In this document: one piece after another, positions 34,730-46,302 of the stretch
Numbering within the stretch: position 1 is the first letter of the stretch
Layout: each line of letters begins with the position of its first letter
Origin: Mycolicibacter arupensis
Lineage (GTDB): Bacteria > Actinomycetota > Actinomycetes > Mycobacteriales > Mycobacteriaceae
Assembly: GCF_002086515.1 (NCBI RefSeq)
Contig: NZ_MVHH01000030.1
Location: 1 to 55,538 of the forward strand
Length of the DNA stretch: 55,538 bases
Direction of reading: 5' to 3'
Notes under the pieces: generated by a model
Seen by the model: only the letters and a program-made list of their open reading frames with translations
The model's database searches: none
Told to the model about the DNA's origin: nothing
Position numbers and translations under genes: made by a program

Positions 34730-35062
34730 TCAGTCGGCCGGGTGCGCGGCCGGCTCGTCGTCGGCCTCGGCGGTCACTTCGATCTCTTCAGCGTCGAATT
34801 GTGCGACCTCGGCCGGCTCGGGGCTTTCGTCGTCACCGTCGGCGTCCCCGTCTACGGCCGTCTCGGGGTCTGCCTCCTCGACGGCATCCTGCGCGGGGCG
34901 GGTGTTCGCACGCCGCTCCCTCAACCCGTCCACGATGAGCAGCAGCACGCCCAGCAGGCTCGCGCCGATACAGACCCACGCCACCAGGGCGTTGCTGGTC
35001 ACCACGGCGAACACCAACGCTGCCAGGCCGACTACCGCCAATACCAATGCGATGACCAGCAT
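34730..35062 (-). CDS. Small membrane protein at the end of the dcw cluster (Rv2144c-like)
   Basis: A 110-residue protein with two membrane helices (MLVIALVLAVVGLAALVFAVV and VAWVCIGASLLGVLLLIV) and a long acidic tail (EEADPETAVDGDADGDDE). It sits in the position of Rv2144c, downstream of wag31. Function unknown. Confidence 0.85.
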   Translation of the reverse strand: MLVIALVLAVVGLAALVFAVVTSNALVAWVCIGASLLGVLLLIVDGLRERRANTRPAQDAVEEADPETAVDGDADGDDESPEPAEVAQFDAEEIEVTAEADDEPAAHPAD

Positions 35063-35127
35063 CGAATCCCCTCCAGTCCGACGGGCGAACTACTCGAATC
35101 CGCGGTGCGGCGGCTCGATTCTGACGG

Positions 35128-35934
35128 TCAGTTGGTACCGCGGTTGAAATGGTTGAACCCGCCACCGTCTCCCGAGGCACTGCTGTCGACCGGGGCGGCC
35201 GAACCCCGCTGGCCGAGCTCCTCGAGCTGGGATTCCAGGTAAGTCTTGAGCCGGGTGCGGTATTCACGCTCAAAGGTGCGCAGCTGCTCGAGGCGGCCTT
35301 CCAGCACGGTGCGCTGCTGGTTGATGGTGCCCATGATCTCCGAGTGCTTACGCTCGGCGTCGGCCTGCAAAGCATCGGCCTTCTCCTGCGCCTGGCGCAG
35401 TTGGGTCTCCGAGCGGGTCTGAGCATCGGCCAGCATCGCGTCGGCCCGCTGGCGGGCCTCAGTGACCGTGGTCTCGGCGGTCTGGCGTGCCTCGGTGAGG
35501 ATCTGGTCGGCGTTGGCGCGGGCGTCGGCCATCAGCTTCTCGGACTCGGCGCGCGCGGTGCCGGTCAGACGGTCCGCGGTGTCCTGGGCCAGGCTCAGTA
35601 CCCGTGCCGCCTTGAGGTGCTGCTCCTCGGTGGACACATCCAGCGCGGGCTGTGCGGCCACTACAGGCTGCGGCGGTGCCACCGGCTCGGGGACGGGCTC
35701 ATAGACCGGGATCGAGGGGGCGGGGTGCGACGCACCACCGGCGCGGGCCGCGGTCAGGTCCTGGTCGAGCTCGCTGATCCGCTGGCGCAGGTCGGCGTTC
35801 TCCTCGATGAGCCGGGTCAGCTCGGTCTCGACCAAGTCGAGGAAGGCGTCGACCTCGTCCTCGTTGTAGCCGCGCTTGCCAATCGGCGGTTTGCTGAACG
35901 CGACGTTATGTACGTCGGCCGGTGTTAGTGGCAT
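35128..35934 (-). CDS. wag31: DivIVA-family polar growth organiser Wag31
   Basis: A 268-residue coiled-coil protein. The N-terminal lipid-binding domain ([36 protein letters not shown]) is followed by a Pro-rich linker and a long coiled coil from about residue 100. Wag31 binds the curved membrane at the poles and directs tip growth. It is the last essential gene of the cluster. Confidence 0.97.
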   Translation of the reverse strand: MPLTPADVHNVAFSKPPIGKRGYNEDEVDAFLDLVETELTRLIEENADLRQRISELDQDLTAARAGGASHPAPSIPVYEPVPEPVAPPQPVVAAQPALDVSTEEQHLKAARVLSLAQDTADRLTGTARAESEKLMADARANADQILTEARQTAETTVTEARQRADAMLADAQTRSETQLRQAQEKADALQADAERKHSEIMGTINQQRTVLEGRLEQLRTFEREYRTRLKTYLESQLEELGQRGSAAPVDSSASGDGGGFNHFNRGTN

Positions 35935-36342
35935 CGTCTGCCCCCTCGTCGAGTCAGGTAGTAGTTAGCGCCGATCGGGCACGGGTAGGTCGACCGGAAA
36001 TACGCTAGCCGTGTGTAACTGCCGTCCATCCTGTCACATCCGCCGCTTCGCCCGGCAATGTGAATGATATTAAGAGTGAATTTCAAATTGCTGCCACAAA
36101 AATCACGCTTTGGCAAACGGATGCTCTGAGGGCTATCAGAGGTCCCGGCCTGCACACGGGGCCCCTGACCTCCCACAAGGGGGCTGAAACCGGCTGGACC
36201 AGCACCGCAGGCCACCGGGGCCAGCTGCGAGCGGGACGGACCCCTCGGGCACGCGGCAGCAAAGCCCTGGCGCGCCCACGCTCGCAGAATGTGATTTATT
36301 TCGCGACGCGGCCAATCGTGTCGCGCGGGGCGCCGCCCGGGA
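35935..36342. promoter_or_regulatory. Upstream region of wag31
   Basis: About 410 bp between yggT and wag31 with no supported gene. The segment 36040-36120 is notably AT-rich and probably carries the wag31 promoter. No single promoter could be fixed. Confidence 0.45.
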
Positions 36343-36633
36343 TCACGCCGCGTGCTGCAGCGCCAGTTCCATCCCGACGAAGGCGATCAGCAACAGCACC
36401 ATGATCGACAGATCGATGCGCACCGCACCGATGGTCAACTGGGGAATGAGGCGTCGCAGCAGCTTCACCGGCGGGTCGGTGATGCTCATGATCAGCTCCA
36501 GAATCACCACCGTGGCACCCCGCGGATGCCAGTCACGGCTGAAGGAGCGGATGAACTCGATGACGATTCGGGCGATCAACAACAGCCAGAAGACAAACAG
36601 CGCGATACCGAGAATCGTGAAGAACAGCGCCAA
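36343..36633 (-). CDS. YggT-family membrane protein
   Basis: A 96-residue protein with two membrane segments and the family motif SITDPPVKLLRRLIPQ. YggT proteins sit in dcw/sepF neighbourhoods and are of uncertain role. The start is TTG 36633. It lies 70 bp after sepF. Confidence 0.92.
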   Translation of the reverse strand: MALFFTILGIALFVFWLLLIARIVIEFIRSFSRDWHPRGATVVILELIMSITDPPVKLLRRLIPQLTIGAVRIDLSIMVLLLIAFVGMELALQHAA

Positions 36634-36703
36634 CGGAGTGAGACCTTACTGACGAGGGTGGGCCCGCATCAGCAGCGCTGACCGGCTCGACTGCCGTTCC
36701 AGC

Positions 36704-37372
36704 CTACCGATAAGCGTAGAAGCCGGTCTCGGCGATGCGGCGGCGCTCCTCCGGAGAGACATCGACGTCGGCCGGCGACAGCAGAAACACCTTGGTCGCG
36801 ACCTTGTCGAAAGAACCCCGCAGGGCGAAGGCAAGGCCCGCGGCAAAGTCGACCAGCCGCTTGGCGTCGGCGTTGTCCATCGACACCAGATCCATGATCA
36901 CCGGGGTGCCGTCGCGGAATCGCTCGCCGATGGTGCGTGCCTCGCTGTAGTCCTTGGGCCGCAGCGTGGTGATCTTCGACAGCGGGCTGCTCTCATCGAA
37001 CATCTGGGCCATCCGCCGCGGCTCCATCGCCAGGGCGCCGCGGGTGGAACCACGCAGCGAGGAGAACCGGCGCTCGAAGTCGCGGGGACGCTCGAACTCA
37101 CGGGCACGGTATCGGGGCTCGCGGGGGTCCTCCTCGTAGCCGCCGCGGTAGCCGGCCGGGGCGTCGTCATAGTCACGGTCCTCGAAGCGGTCGTCATAGC
37201 GGCTCTCCGAGCGGGCAGCGACCCGGTCGAAGACGTCTTCACCGAACCGCTCGGACCGGGGTGCGTAGTCACGCGACCCGGCGCGGTCGTCGCCGTCTTC
37301 GTAGTAGTCGTCGTCGTAGTCCTCCATTGGAGCCATCCCGAAGTAGGCCTTGACCTTGTGGAGTGTGCTCAT
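36704..37372 (-). CDS. sepF: Cell-division protein SepF
   Basis: A 222-residue protein with an N-terminal membrane-binding helix ([15 protein letters not shown]), a long acidic/Arg-rich linker and the C-terminal SepF domain ([30 protein letters not shown] ... [28 protein letters not shown]). It anchors FtsZ to the membrane. It follows pgeF after only 155 bp: the YggS-type gene that separates them in other mycobacteria is missing. Confidence 0.96.
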   Translation of the reverse strand: MSTLHKVKAYFGMAPMEDYDDDYYEDGDDRAGSRDYAPRSERFGEDVFDRVAARSESRYDDRFEDRDYDDAPAGYRGGYEEDPREPRYRAREFERPRDFERRFSSLRGSTRGALAMEPRRMAQMFDESSPLSKITTLRPKDYSEARTIGERFRDGTPVIMDLVSMDNADAKRLVDFAAGLAFALRGSFDKVATKVFLLSPADVDVSPEERRRIAETGFYAYR

Positions 37373-37527
37373 CCTTGGACCCTTCTAGGCTGATGACTGT
37401 GATGAAGGTGTGACTGAAGTGACTAATAACGGTGACGGTAACGGCAGCGAGCGCGATGACGTGGCACCGACACGCGGACACCTCCCACAGGTTTCACCCG
37501 CCCCCGCCAGCGACCTCTACCGCGGGC
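37373..37527. other. Short sepF-pgeF gap where a yggS gene is expected
   Basis: In M. tuberculosis and M. smegmatis a PLP-binding YggS homologue (Rv2148c) occupies this place. Here there are 155 bp with no PLP-protein remnant that I can recognise. It probably also holds the sepF promoter/RBS. Confidence 0.7.
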
Positions 37528-38235
37528 TCATTCCAGCCAGATGACCGACGCCAGCCGACCGGTCAGCCCGTCACGCCGGTGACTGAACAGCTTCGGATCC
37601 GCGGCCGTGCAGCGGGGGTCGGCATCGATGGCCACGACACCCAATTCCCTTAGCTGACGTGCGATTCCGGCGCGCAGGTCCAGGCCGGGTGTGCCGGCCG
37701 ACGTGACGGTGCGACTGCCCGGAAGCGCCGCCTCGACCTCGTCTGCCATGGCGGCGGGCACCTCGTAGTGCAACCCGCTCACGGCCGGGCCCAGCAAAAC
37801 CGAGACGTCGCCCACCCGAGCACCCGCCGAGAGCATCGTCTCCAGGGTGCGAACCACCACGCCGCGCTGCGCGCCCACCCGTCCGGCATGCACCGCCGCG
37901 ACCACCCCGGCGCGGGCGTCGGCCATCAGCACCGGAACGCAGTCCGCGGTCACCACCACCATGGCCAGCCGGGGAACGGTGGTCACCAGTGCATCGGTCT
38001 GATCGACCGCGCCCTCGCGTGGCTCATCGACCACCACCACCTGATCGCCGTGCACCTGGTTCATCCAGACCAGACGGTCGGACCCCAGCCCGGTGGCCTT
38101 GGCCAGCCGGGCCCGGTTGGCCGCCACCGCGGCGGGGTCGTCACCGACATGGTCGCCGAGATTGAAGCTGTCGAACGGAGCCTTGGACACCCCACCGGAG
38201 CGGGTGGTGGTCACCCGCCGGATGCGAAAAGTCAT
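37528..38235 (-). CDS. pgeF: Peptidoglycan editing factor PgeF (YfiH/laccase-domain)
   Basis: A 235-residue polyphenol-oxidase-fold protein with the metal-site residues His in MNQVHGDQV, Cys in VTADCVPVL and His in AAVHAGRVGA. PgeF removes wrongly incorporated peptidoglycan precursors. The start ATG 38235 (MTFRIRRVTTTR) is chosen over upstream codons that overlap ftsZ. It lies 10 bp after ftsZ. Confidence 0.92.
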   Translation of the reverse strand: MTFRIRRVTTTRSGGVSKAPFDSFNLGDHVGDDPAAVAANRARLAKATGLGSDRLVWMNQVHGDQVVVVDEPREGAVDQTDALVTTVPRLAMVVVTADCVPVLMADARAGVVAAVHAGRVGAQRGVVVRTLETMLSAGARVGDVSVLLGPAVSGLHYEVPAAMADEVEAALPGSRTVTSAGTPGLDLRAGIARQLRELGVVAIDADPRCTAADPKLFSHRRDGLTGRLASVIWLE

Positions 38236-38245
38236 GGGTGTGAGG

Positions 38246-39409
38246 CTAGTGCCGCATGAACGGCGGAACGTCGACGTCGTCGTCATCGACGCCGTCATCG
38301 CCGTTGCGGCCACCGACGCTGACCGTCGCACCGTTGGTGGCGGGGGGAACACCGACCGCATCCACCGGGTCGAACAACGACGAGGTGACCTTGCCGGCCT
38401 GTCCGGGCGCCATGGCGTGCCGGGCAGCTCCGGGCGTACCGGTCACCGGCTTACGGCCGGAGCCTGCCGAGTCGAAGCCGGCCGCGATCACCGTCACCCG
38501 CACCTCGTCGCCGAGCGAGTCGTCGATCACCGTGCCGAAGATGATGTTGGCCTCGGGGTGCGCGGCGTCCTGCACCAGCGATGCCGCCTCGTTGATCTCG
38601 AACAGCCCCAAGTCGCTGCCGCCGGCGACCGACATCAGCACGCCCTGGGCGCCCTCCATCGAGGCTTCCAGCAGTGGCGAGTTGATCGCGATCTCAGCGG
38701 CTTTGAGTGCCCGGCCGTCGCCGCGGGCCGATCCGATGCCCATCAACGCCGTACCCGCGCCGCTCATGATGCCCTTGACGTCGGCGAAGTCGACGTTGAT
38801 CAGGCCGGGGGTGGTGATCAGGTCGGTGATGCCCTGCACACCGTTGAGCAATACCTCGTCGGCACTGCGGAACGCGTCCATCAGCGACACCTGGGCGTCG
38901 CCCATCTGCAGCAGCCGGTCGTTGGGGATCACGATCAGGGTGTCGCAGCTCTCGCGCAGGGCGGCGATGCCCAGTTCCGCCTGGTTGCCGCGCCGCTTGC
39001 CCTCGAAGGAGAACGGCCGGGTGACCACGCCGACGGTCAGCGCACCGAGCTTGCGGGCGATGGTGGCCACCACCGGCGCGCCGCCGGTGCCGGTTCCGCC
39101 ACCCTCGCCGGCGGTGACGAACACCATGTCGGCGCCGCGCAGCAGCTCCTCGATCTCGTCCTTGGCGTCTTCGGCGGCCCGACGACCCACTTCGGGGTCT
39201 GCGCCGGCGCCGAGGCCGCGGGTGGATTCACGGCCGACGTCGAGCTTGACGTCGGCGTCGCTCATCAGCAATGCCTGTGCGTCGGTGTTGATCGCGATGA
39301 ACTCGACGCCCTTGAGCCCCTGCTCGATCATCCGGTTGACGGCATTGACGCCGCCACCACCGATGCCCACGACTTTGATGACGGCCAGATAGTTGTGCGG
39401 TGGGGTCAT
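38246..39409 (-). CDS. ftsZ: Cell-division GTPase FtsZ
   Basis: A 387-residue tubulin homologue. The GTP-binding signature [10 protein letters not shown], the T7 loop with [11 protein letters not shown], and the C-terminal conserved peptide [10 protein letters not shown] are all present. It polymerises into the Z-ring. ATG 39409 has GGGAGG upstream. A 211-bp gap to ftsQ likely holds its own promoters. Confidence 0.98.
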   Translation of the reverse strand: MTPPHNYLAVIKVVGIGGGGVNAVNRMIEQGLKGVEFIAINTDAQALLMSDADVKLDVGRESTRGLGAGADPEVGRRAAEDAKDEIEELLRGADMVFVTAGEGGGTGTGGAPVVATIARKLGALTVGVVTRPFSFEGKRRGNQAELGIAALRESCDTLIVIPNDRLLQMGDAQVSLMDAFRSADEVLLNGVQGITDLITTPGLINVDFADVKGIMSGAGTALMGIGSARGDGRALKAAEIAINSPLLEASMEGAQGVLMSVAGGSDLGLFEINEAASLVQDAAHPEANIIFGTVIDDSLGDEVRVTVIAAGFDSAGSGRKPVTGTPGAARHAMAPGQAGKVTSSLFDPVDAVGVPPATNGATVSVGGRNGDDGVDDDDVDVPPFMRH

Positions 39410-39620
39410 CGTTCGTCTTCCTCCCTGGTGGGATTGGAGTCCTCTCTGGGGCCGGGCTTGACGCGAAACTCGCCGAACTGCCTTCGGTTAAACCCTCAAC
39501 CTCAACCAAAGGCTTAGAGTTATGTCAAGTTGTTCCGTGCAACCGCCACAGTAGGGCCGGCTCGGTCGTCCGCGGCGCCGACGCGCCGAAACACGCCCCG
39601 CGAATTTTCCAACCGCCGCA
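39410..39620. promoter_or_regulatory. ftsQ-ftsZ intergenic region
   Basis: 211 bp with no gene. In mycobacteria ftsZ is transcribed from promoters in this gap and in ftsQ; I infer the same here. Confidence 0.5.
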
Positions 39621-40604
39621 CTACCGAACGGTGGGCAGGTCCGGACTCGACACGTCATAGGTGTGACCGGGCTGGGTCAGCAGGGCCGCCAACTTCTGGG
39701 CCTTCTCCGCGGTCCGATCGGTATTGCCCCACACCACCACCCGGCCGTCGGCCAGAGTCAACGTGATCGACGACACCGACGGGGCCGCCACCCGGCTGAT
39801 CTGCCCCGCGACGTCAGGCGCCAGAGCCGTCATCACTTGCAAGGCCGCCATGCTGGGCGGATCGGTGGGGCCGGGATTCTCCACGTCGAAGAACGGCAGC
39901 ATCGACGGCGGCGCTCCCGTCGCGAAATCGACGCCGTCACGGTCGAACAGATGCGGGCCGTCGGGGTAATCCTTGTACACCACCGGGACCCGCTCGACGA
40001 TCTCGATCCCGAGCACCGAGGGATACTGCCGCTGAACCCGGGTGCTGGCCACCCGCCGGATGGTCGCGACCCGCTCGGCCACGCTGCCGGTGTCGATCTG
40101 CAGCAGCGGAGTACCGGCCTGAACGCGCGCCACGTCCAGCACTTCCTCCCGCGTCACCGCCACGATCCCGGCGACCTCGATCTCCCGCACCGACATCAGC
40201 GGGGTGAAGTACAGGATGAGCCCGATCCCCACGACCAGCGCACCCGTCAGGAATGCGGCCAGCACCATCTTCAGGCCCCGAATCGTGCCCCGGGGCACGC
40301 CTTTGGGCGCCTCGGTGGATCCGGCACGCAGCTTCCGCTTGGCCTCCCTGCGGGCCTGCTCGATCGCCTCGGCGCGTGCCTGCGCCGCGCGCCGCTCCGC
40401 GCGTTCCCGGCGAGCCCGCCGACGGGGCCCCTCCTCCTCGGCAGGCTCGCCCTCGGTCGATTCTTCGCCGCCGGCTTCTTCCGCGGCGGACTCGTCGCCC
40501 GCGCCGGCCTCTGGGGCATCCGCCGGCGGGGCCGGCGTGGCCTCCTCGTCGGGGGTGCCCCCGACGTGTTCCGGGTTGTCTGGGACCTCGGGAGGCACGC
40601 TCAC
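39621..40604 (-). CDS. ftsQ: Divisome protein FtsQ (DivIB)
   Basis: A 327-residue bitopic protein: a long acidic then Arg-rich cytosolic region (to about residue 105), one membrane helix ([20 protein letters not shown]), a POTRA domain ([33 protein letters not shown]) and the FtsQ beta domain. It bridges FtsL/FtsB and the synthases. GTG 40604 overlaps the murC stop (GTGA). Confidence 0.95.
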   Translation of the reverse strand: MSVPPEVPDNPEHVGGTPDEEATPAPPADAPEAGAGDESAAEEAGGEESTEGEPAEEEGPRRRARRERAERRAAQARAEAIEQARREAKRKLRAGSTEAPKGVPRGTIRGLKMVLAAFLTGALVVGIGLILYFTPLMSVREIEVAGIVAVTREEVLDVARVQAGTPLLQIDTGSVAERVATIRRVASTRVQRQYPSVLGIEIVERVPVVYKDYPDGPHLFDRDGVDFATGAPPSMLPFFDVENPGPTDPPSMAALQVMTALAPDVAGQISRVAAPSVSSITLTLADGRVVVWGNTDRTAEKAQKLAALLTQPGHTYDVSSPDLPTVR

Positions 40605-42085
40605 AGCGCGCCCGGGTGCTCGGAGCCGCTCCGATCTGCCCGCGCTCGCAGCGCGGTGACGATCTCCGGGCCCAATACGGTCACATCGCCGGCGCCCATG
40701 GTGACGATCACGTCGCCGGGACCGGCCGCGGCCGCGACCGCCTCGGGCACGGCCGAGAAGTCCGGCAGGTAATGCACTGGCACACTGACGTGTTCGGCGA
40801 CGCTGGCCCCGCTGACTCCGGGCAACGGCTGCTCACGCGCGCCGTAGACGTCCAGAACGAAGACCTCGTCGGCACGGTCCAGAGACCGGCCGAACTCCGT
40901 GGCGAACTCCTGCGTGCGCGAATACAGATGGGGTTGGAACACGACCAGGCTGCGCCCGGTGCCCCGCTCGTCGAGCAGGGCGCGGACCGCGGTCAGCGTG
41001 GCGGTGATCTCGGTGGGATGGTGGGCGTAGTCGTCGAAGACCTGCACCGGCCCGGTGCCGCCCGCCGAACCGACCAGTTCAAACCGGCGCCGTACCCCGT
41101 CGAACCCGGCCAATCCGTCGAGCACGCCGTCCAGCGGCGCGCCGACCTCGACCGCGGCCAGCAGCGCACCCAGCGCATTGAGGGCCATGTGCCGCCCGGG
41201 CACCGACAGGCGCATCGACCGGCGCTCGCCCGTCCCGGGCAGTGCCACCTCGGCCAGCGCCCCGGTACCCCGCTGCTCCCAACTGACCAGCACGCCGTCG
41301 AGCGCGGACGTGCCGGTTCCTGCCGATCCATACCGCAACACCCGAATACCCTGCGCCGCAGTGCGGTCCGCCAACTCGGCGCCGCCGGGGTCATCGACAC
41401 AGATGACCGCTGCCCCACCCGGAGCGATGCGCTCGACGAACGCGTCGAACACCTGCGTGTACGCCTGCGCGCTGCCGAAGAAGTCGAGGTGATCAGCCTC
41501 GATATTGGTCACCACCGCGACGTTGGGCGTGTACTCCAGCAGCGAGCCGTCGCTCTCGTCGGCTTCGGCCACGAACAGCGGGCCGCTGCCGTGATGGGCA
41601 TTGGTGCCGGCTTCAGCACCGGCAGAGCCCAATTCACCGCCGACGGCGAAGGAAGGATCAAGTCCACAGCGCTGCAGGGCGACCACCAGCATGGACGTCG
41701 TGGTCGTTTTGCCGTGAGTGCCGGTGACCATCAGCGTGGTGCGGCCCGCCATCAGCTTCGCCAACACCGCCGGACGCAGCACGACGGGGATCCCGCGGCG
41801 CCGCGCTTCGACGAGTTCGGGGTTGGTCTTGGGGATCGCCGCGTGCGTGGTGACCACCGTGGTGACCCCACCCGGCAGCAGGTCCAGGGCAGCGGCGTCG
41901 TGGCCGATCCGCACCTGTGCACCGCGTGCCCGCAAGGCGTGAATCCCGCGGGACTCCTTGGCATCTGAGCCCGAGACCAGCCCGCCGCGGTCCAACAGGA
42001 TGCGGGCGATTCCGGACATGCCCGCTCCCCCGATGCCGACCATGTGTACCCGGCTCAGCTCCGGGGGTAATTGCGAGGCGCTCAT
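40601..42085 (-). CDS. murC: UDP-N-acetylmuramate--L-alanine ligase MurC
   Basis: A 494-residue ligase. The N-terminal MurC signature ([22 protein letters not shown]), ATP loop [26 protein letters not shown] and [10 protein letters not shown] are all visible. It adds L-Ala to UDP-MurNAc. ATG 42085 lies inside the first copy of a 50-bp repeat; a 16-codon ORF precedes it. Confidence 0.97.
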   Translation of the reverse strand: MSASQLPPELSRVHMVGIGGAGMSGIARILLDRGGLVSGSDAKESRGIHALRARGAQVRIGHDAAALDLLPGGVTTVVTTHAAIPKTNPELVEARRRGIPVVLRPAVLAKLMAGRTTLMVTGTHGKTTTTSMLVVALQRCGLDPSFAVGGELGSAGAEAGTNAHHGSGPLFVAEADESDGSLLEYTPNVAVVTNIEADHLDFFGSAQAYTQVFDAFVERIAPGGAAVICVDDPGGAELADRTAAQGIRVLRYGSAGTGTSALDGVLVSWEQRGTGALAEVALPGTGERRSMRLSVPGRHMALNALGALLAAVEVGAPLDGVLDGLAGFDGVRRRFELVGSAGGTGPVQVFDDYAHHPTEITATLTAVRALLDERGTGRSLVVFQPHLYSRTQEFATEFGRSLDRADEVFVLDVYGAREQPLPGVSGASVAEHVSVPVHYLPDFSAVPEAVAAAAGPGDVIVTMGAGDVTVLGPEIVTALRARADRSGSEHPGAL

Positions 42086-42188
42086 GCCGCTCACTGGCCG
42101 CCCCTCGCTTCGCTCGCGACGTCCAGTGCGACCGTACCCATGCCGCTCACTGGCCGCCCCTCGCTTCGCTCGCGACGTCCAGTGCGAC
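42083..42188. repeat. Tandem duplication (50-bp units, 56-bp period) at the murG/murC junction
   Basis: Positions 42083-42132 and 42139-42188 are identical 50-mers separated by CGTACC. The unit includes the last codons of murG, its stop and, at the 5' end, the murC start ATG. Confidence 0.95.
42091..42141 (-). CDS. 16-codon minicistron between murG and murC
   Basis: The duplication creates an [19 protein letters not shown] whose ATG (42141) follows the murG stop by 5 bp and whose TGA precedes the murC ATG by 5 bp. The peptide repeats the MurG C-terminus. Translation could pass through it from murG to murC; whether the peptide matters is unknown. Confidence 0.45.
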   Translation of the reverse strand: MGTVALDVASEARGGQ

Positions 42189-43292
42189 GGAAGCCACGCG
42201 CCGCGCCGCCTCCGGATGTCCGGCCAGCACCGCTGCACTGGTCATCGCCGCCAGCCGTGCGCTGTCGGTGAGCAGTCCGGCGACGGTGTCTGCCACGAAG
42301 TCCGGGGTCAGCGCCGCGTCGTCCACCAGGATGCCGCCGCCGGCGTTGACGACCGGCAGCGCATTGAGGCGCTGCTCACCGTTACCGATCGGCAGTGGCA
42401 CGTAGACGGCGGGAAGCCCGACCGCCGACACCTCGGCGACCGTCATCGCACCGGATCGGCAGATCGCCAGGTCTGCCGCCGCATAGGCCAGGTCCATCCG
42501 GTCCAGGTACGGCACAGCGACGTAGGGCGGATCGCCCGCGGCCGGCCTCGGCAAGTCCAGGGTGTTCTTAGGACCGTGTGCGTGCAGCACCGAAACTCCT
42601 GCGGCGGCAAGACCTTTGGCCGCACCGGCGACAGCGTTATTGATCGACCGGGCACCCTGGGATCCACCGAAGACCAGCAGCACCCGAGCGTCGTCGGCGA
42701 AGCCGAACTCGGCGCGGGCCGCCGCGCGCAATGCGGCCCGGTCCAATCTGGTGATGGCTGCCCGGACCGGCACCCCGACCACCTCGGGGCGGGCCAGTCC
42801 GCAATCGGCGACGGCCGAAAGCACCCGCTGCGCACCCCGGGCACCGACCCGGTTGGCCAGCCCAGCACGCGCGTTGGCCTCGTGGATCACCACCGGAACA
42901 CGCTTGGCGCCCAGGCCCCGGGCCGCCAGATACGCCGGCAATGCCACGTAGCCCCCGAAGCCGATCACCACATCAGCCTGCACGTCGCGCAGCACCGCCC
43001 GGGTCTCGCGGACGGCGCGCAGCACCCGCACCGGCAGCCGGGCGAGGTCGGCGTTGAGCTTGCGGGGCAACGGCACCGGGGTGATCAGCCGCAGGTCGTA
43101 GCCGCGGGCGGGCACCAGCCGGGTCTCCAGCCCACGGGCGGTGCCCAGCGCTGTGATGCGGACGTCGGGGTCCAGCGCGCGCAGCGCGTCGGCGACGGCC
43201 ATCGCGGGCTCGACGTGGCCGGCCGTGCCGCCGCCGGCGAGAACTACCGATAATGGCGCACCGCGGTCCGGCTTGTTGACCGAGTCGTTCAC
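42147..43292 (-). CDS. murG: UDP-GlcNAc transferase MurG
   Basis: A 381-residue GT-B transferase making lipid II from lipid I. Hallmarks are [61 protein letters not shown] and [36 protein letters not shown]. The GTG at 43292 lies 4 bp after the ftsW stop. Its 3' end is part of the tandem duplication. Confidence 0.97.
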   Translation of the reverse strand: MNDSVNKPDRGAPLSVVLAGGGTAGHVEPAMAVADALRALDPDVRITALGTARGLETRLVPARGYDLRLITPVPLPRKLNADLARLPVRVLRAVRETRAVLRDVQADVVIGFGGYVALPAYLAARGLGAKRVPVVIHEANARAGLANRVGARGAQRVLSAVADCGLARPEVVGVPVRAAITRLDRAALRAAARAEFGFADDARVLLVFGGSQGARSINNAVAGAAKGLAAAGVSVLHAHGPKNTLDLPRPAAGDPPYVAVPYLDRMDLAYAAADLAICRSGAMTVAEVSAVGLPAVYVPLPIGNGEQRLNALPVVNAGGGILVDDAALTPDFVADTVAGLLTDSARLAAMTSAAVLAGHPEAARRVASVALDVASEARGGQ

Positions 43293-43296
43293 TCCG

Positions 43297-44826
43297 CTAT
43301 CGCTGACCTTCCAGTGCGCGTACGCGCCCGCCGGTCGGACGCGCCCCGGCGTGACGCCGGCCGCCCCCATTTTGCCCTGTGCGCCCTGCGCCGTGACTGG
43401 CTGCCCGTGCCGACGACTGTGCGGCGGGGCGCTGGCGGGCCGCTCGGGCCGGCGGGCGCTCGGCGGTCCGGGCACGCGCTCCCTGTTGCGGACGCGACCG
43501 GAGCCGGTCGCGCAGCGCCTCAAGGCGCGTCGGCGAGTACGGCTCGGGCAACGGCAGCCGCAGCATCCGGTTCATCCTGTCGTCTTGGCCCGCGCGCAGC
43601 GCCGCCACCGCCTCCGGCTCGTGCCGGGCCGCGTTGGCCATGATGCCGATCATGAACAGCGTTGTTGCCGTGGATGTTCCACCCGCAGATATCAACGGCA
43701 GCTGGATTCCGGTGACGGGCAACAGGCCGATCACGTAGCCGACGTTGATGAACGACTGCCCGATGACCCACATCGTGGTGGCGGCGGTCAGCAGCCGCAG
43801 GAACGGGTCCGCGGAGCGCTTGGCGATCCGCATGCCGGTGTAGGCGAACAGCCCGAACAGGGCCAGTAGCCCGAAGCCCCCGATGAACCCGAGCTCCTCA
43901 CCGATGATGGCGAAGATGAAGTCGTTGTGGGCGTTGGGCAGGTAGTTCCATTTCGCGGTGCCCTGCCCCAGGCCGTCGCCGAAGATACCGCCGTTGGCCA
44001 GGGCGAACTTCGCCTGGCGGGCCTGATAGCCGGTGTTCTGCGGGTCGGAGTCCGGATCGAGCCAGGACCGCACCCGGTCAGAGCGGTAGCCCTCGGAGAT
44101 CGCCAGGATCGCCGCGGTCGACACCACCGCGAACAGCGAGCTGGTGAAGACCTTGAGCGGCAGGCCGGCGTACCACAGCAGCGCCAGCAGAATGATGCCC
44201 AACGAGACCGTCTGCCCCAGGTCGGGCTGAAGGAGGATCAGTGCCAGCGCGACCACCGCGGCCGGCACCAGCGGAACGAGCATCTCGCGCAGCGTCGCCC
44301 GTTCCATGCGCCGGCTCGCCAACAGATGTGCGCCCCAGATGGCGAACGCGATCTTGGCCAGCTCGGAGGGCTGCATGGAGAAGCCCGCGATGACGAACCA
44401 GCCGCGGGAGCCGTTGGACAAGGTGCCGATGCCGGGGATCAGCACCAGCACCAGCAGCACGATGGTGAAGGCGAATCCGGGAAATGCCATGCGGCGCATG
44501 AAGCGGACCGGCATGCGCAATGCCACGTAGCAGCCCACCAGCCCGACCACCGTCCAGATCACCTGCTTGCCGAAGATCCGCCACGCGGACCCGTCGACGC
44601 CATAGGACTCGACCCCGGAGGCGGACAGCACCATGATCAGGCCGAGCGTGGTCAGCAGCGCCGCCACTGCGACGATCAGATGGAACGACGTCATCGGCCG
44701 GCCCAGCCAGGCGCCGAACCGGGTGCGCGGCTCGGTCGGGGCCGGCTTGTCCGGGGTGGCTTCGTCGGATGTGGCGCCGTCTGCGGCTGCGGCATCCCGC
44801 CGCAGCCGGGCCAGGATGCCGATCAC
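43297..44826 (-). CDS. ftsW: SEDS glycosyltransferase FtsW
   Basis: A 509-residue polytopic protein with about ten helices and the SEDS signatures GSRGWF...[34 protein letters not shown] and [16 protein letters not shown]. It polymerises septal glycan together with PbpB. A long Arg/Ala-rich cytosolic tail (about 90 residues) follows, typical of mycobacteria. GTG 44826 overlaps the murD stop (GTGA). Confidence 0.97.
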   Translation of the reverse strand: MIGILARLRRDAAAADGATSDEATPDKPAPTEPRTRFGAWLGRPMTSFHLIVAVAALLTTLGLIMVLSASGVESYGVDGSAWRIFGKQVIWTVVGLVGCYVALRMPVRFMRRMAFPGFAFTIVLLVLVLIPGIGTLSNGSRGWFVIAGFSMQPSELAKIAFAIWGAHLLASRRMERATLREMLVPLVPAAVVALALILLQPDLGQTVSLGIILLALLWYAGLPLKVFTSSLFAVVSTAAILAISEGYRSDRVRSWLDPDSDPQNTGYQARQAKFALANGGIFGDGLGQGTAKWNYLPNAHNDFIFAIIGEELGFIGGFGLLALFGLFAYTGMRIAKRSADPFLRLLTAATTMWVIGQSFINVGYVIGLLPVTGIQLPLISAGGTSTATTLFMIGIMANAARHEPEAVAALRAGQDDRMNRMLRLPLPEPYSPTRLEALRDRLRSRPQQGARARTAERPPARAARQRPAAQSSARAASHGAGRTGQNGGGRRHAGARPTGGRVRALEGQR

Positions 44827-46301
44827 GCCGATCCTGCCGCGGCGCGCGCCGCGTCCGCGAACGCGTCACCCCGGGCGCCATACCCGGCGAACTGGTCGAA
44901 GGATGCCCCGGCCGGGGCCAACAGCACCGTGTCACCGGGCCGGGCCAGCTCGCGGGCGGCGGCCACCACCGCCGTCATCACCCGCGAGCCCAGCGTCTCG
45001 TTGACCCCATCAGTCACTCGCCTTACATGAGTAACTGGAGACACAGCAGTATCACCCATATCAATATCCTCGCCCGTCACAACGTGGACGACGGGGACAT
45101 CCGGTGCGTGTCGTGATAACGCCTTGGCAACCTCGCCGCGATCGCGGCCGATCAGCACCGCGCCGGCCAAGTGTCCGGCGATTCTGGCGACGGTCGGCTC
45201 GATCGACGCGCCCTTGAGCAGGCCGCCGGCCACCCAGATCACCCGCGGATGGGACAGCACCGAGGCTTCGGCCGCGTGCGGGTTGGTGGCCTTGGAATCA
45301 TCGACATAGCTGACACCGCCGTCGACGACGATCAGCTCGGCGCGATGACGACCCACCTCGAACGACTCCAGCGCAGCCGCGATCGCCTCGGCAGGCACGT
45401 CGACACTGCGGGCCAAGGCGGCGGCCGCCAGCGCGTCCAGGATCCCTACGGCCCCGGGCACCGGGATCGACACCACCGGCGCCAGCGCCACGTTGTCGGC
45501 GAAGGCGCGGTCGACCAGCATGCCGTCGATGACGCCCAGCTCACCCGGCGCCGGGCGCCCGAGCCGGAATCCCACCTTCACCGGGGCGGGGGCGGTGTCG
45601 CGCAGTGCCGCGGCAGCGGCGTCGTCCATGCCGACCACCGCCACCCGGCCGGCTAGCGCCCGGGCCTTGTCGGCGGTGTAGGCGGCCATGCTGCCGTGCC
45701 AGTCGAGGTGGTCCTCGGCGATGTCGAGCACCGCGCCGGCCTCCGGGCGCAGCGAGGGAGCCCAGTGCAGCTGGAAACTCGACAGCTCCACGGCCAGCTC
45801 GTCGCCCGGCTCCCCCAACACGTCCAGCACGGGATCGCCGATGTTGCCGCACAGCTGGGCACGCCGACCCGCAGCCACGAGCATCGCGTGCAGCATCGAG
45901 GTGGTGGTGGTCTTGCCGTTGGTGCCGGTCACCACCAGCCAGCGCCGCGGTGTCCCATAGTGACCGGTGGCATCGAGTCGCCAGGCCAATTCCACGTCGC
46001 CCCAGATCGGCACTCCAGCCGACGCGGCGGCAGACAGAACCGGCGTGTCCGGCCCGAACCCGGGACTGGTGATCACCAGCGCGTAATCGCCGACCCGCGC
46101 AGCGGCCTCGTCCGGGCGGCACGTGGTGAGCTCGGGGTGCGCGCTCAACGCGGCAGGGTTGTCGTCGCACAGCGTCACGTCCAGACCGAACGGCGCCAAG
46201 GCGGTCACGATGGCCCGGCCGGTGATGCCTGCGCCGGTGACCAGGACCCGGGCGCCGCCGGACAGCAGGCTCAGCCCCTGCGGGCCCGCTCCGCCAGACA
46301 C
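44823..46301 (-). CDS. murD: UDP-MurNAc-L-Ala--D-Glu ligase MurD
   Basis: A 492-residue Mur ligase with ATP loop [38 protein letters not shown] and [15 protein letters not shown]. The start is a GTG 1 bp after mraY. The region near 45000-45090 ([15 protein letters not shown]) is locally low in GC, but a comparable insert is present in M. tuberculosis MurD. Confidence 0.97.
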   Translation of the reverse strand: MSGGAGPQGLSLLSGGARVLVTGAGITGRAIVTALAPFGLDVTLCDDNPAALSAHPELTTCRPDEAAARVGDYALVITSPGFGPDTPVLSAAASAGVPIWGDVELAWRLDATGHYGTPRRWLVVTGTNGKTTTTSMLHAMLVAAGRRAQLCGNIGDPVLDVLGEPGDELAVELSSFQLHWAPSLRPEAGAVLDIAEDHLDWHGSMAAYTADKARALAGRVAVVGMDDAAAAALRDTAPAPVKVGFRLGRPAPGELGVIDGMLVDRAFADNVALAPVVSIPVPGAVGILDALAAAALARSVDVPAEAIAAALESFEVGRHRAELIVVDGGVSYVDDSKATNPHAAEASVLSHPRVIWVAGGLLKGASIEPTVARIAGHLAGAVLIGRDRGEVAKALSRHAPDVPVVHVVTGEDIDMGDTAVSPVTHVRRVTDGVNETLGSRVMTAVVAAARELARPGDTVLLAPAGASFDQFAGYGARGDAFADAARAAAGSA

Positions 46302-46302
46302 C

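Noticed and set aside
40253..41968. Long plus-strand open frame (about 570 codons) opposite ftsQ/murC
   Set aside because: It is antisense to two clear essential genes and its composition (Arg/Gly/His-rich) is that of a GC-rich shadow frame.
45000..45090. Low-GC insert in MurD as a possible foreign insertion
   Set aside because: A comparable segment is present in M. tuberculosis MurD as I recall it, so it is a normal lineage feature.
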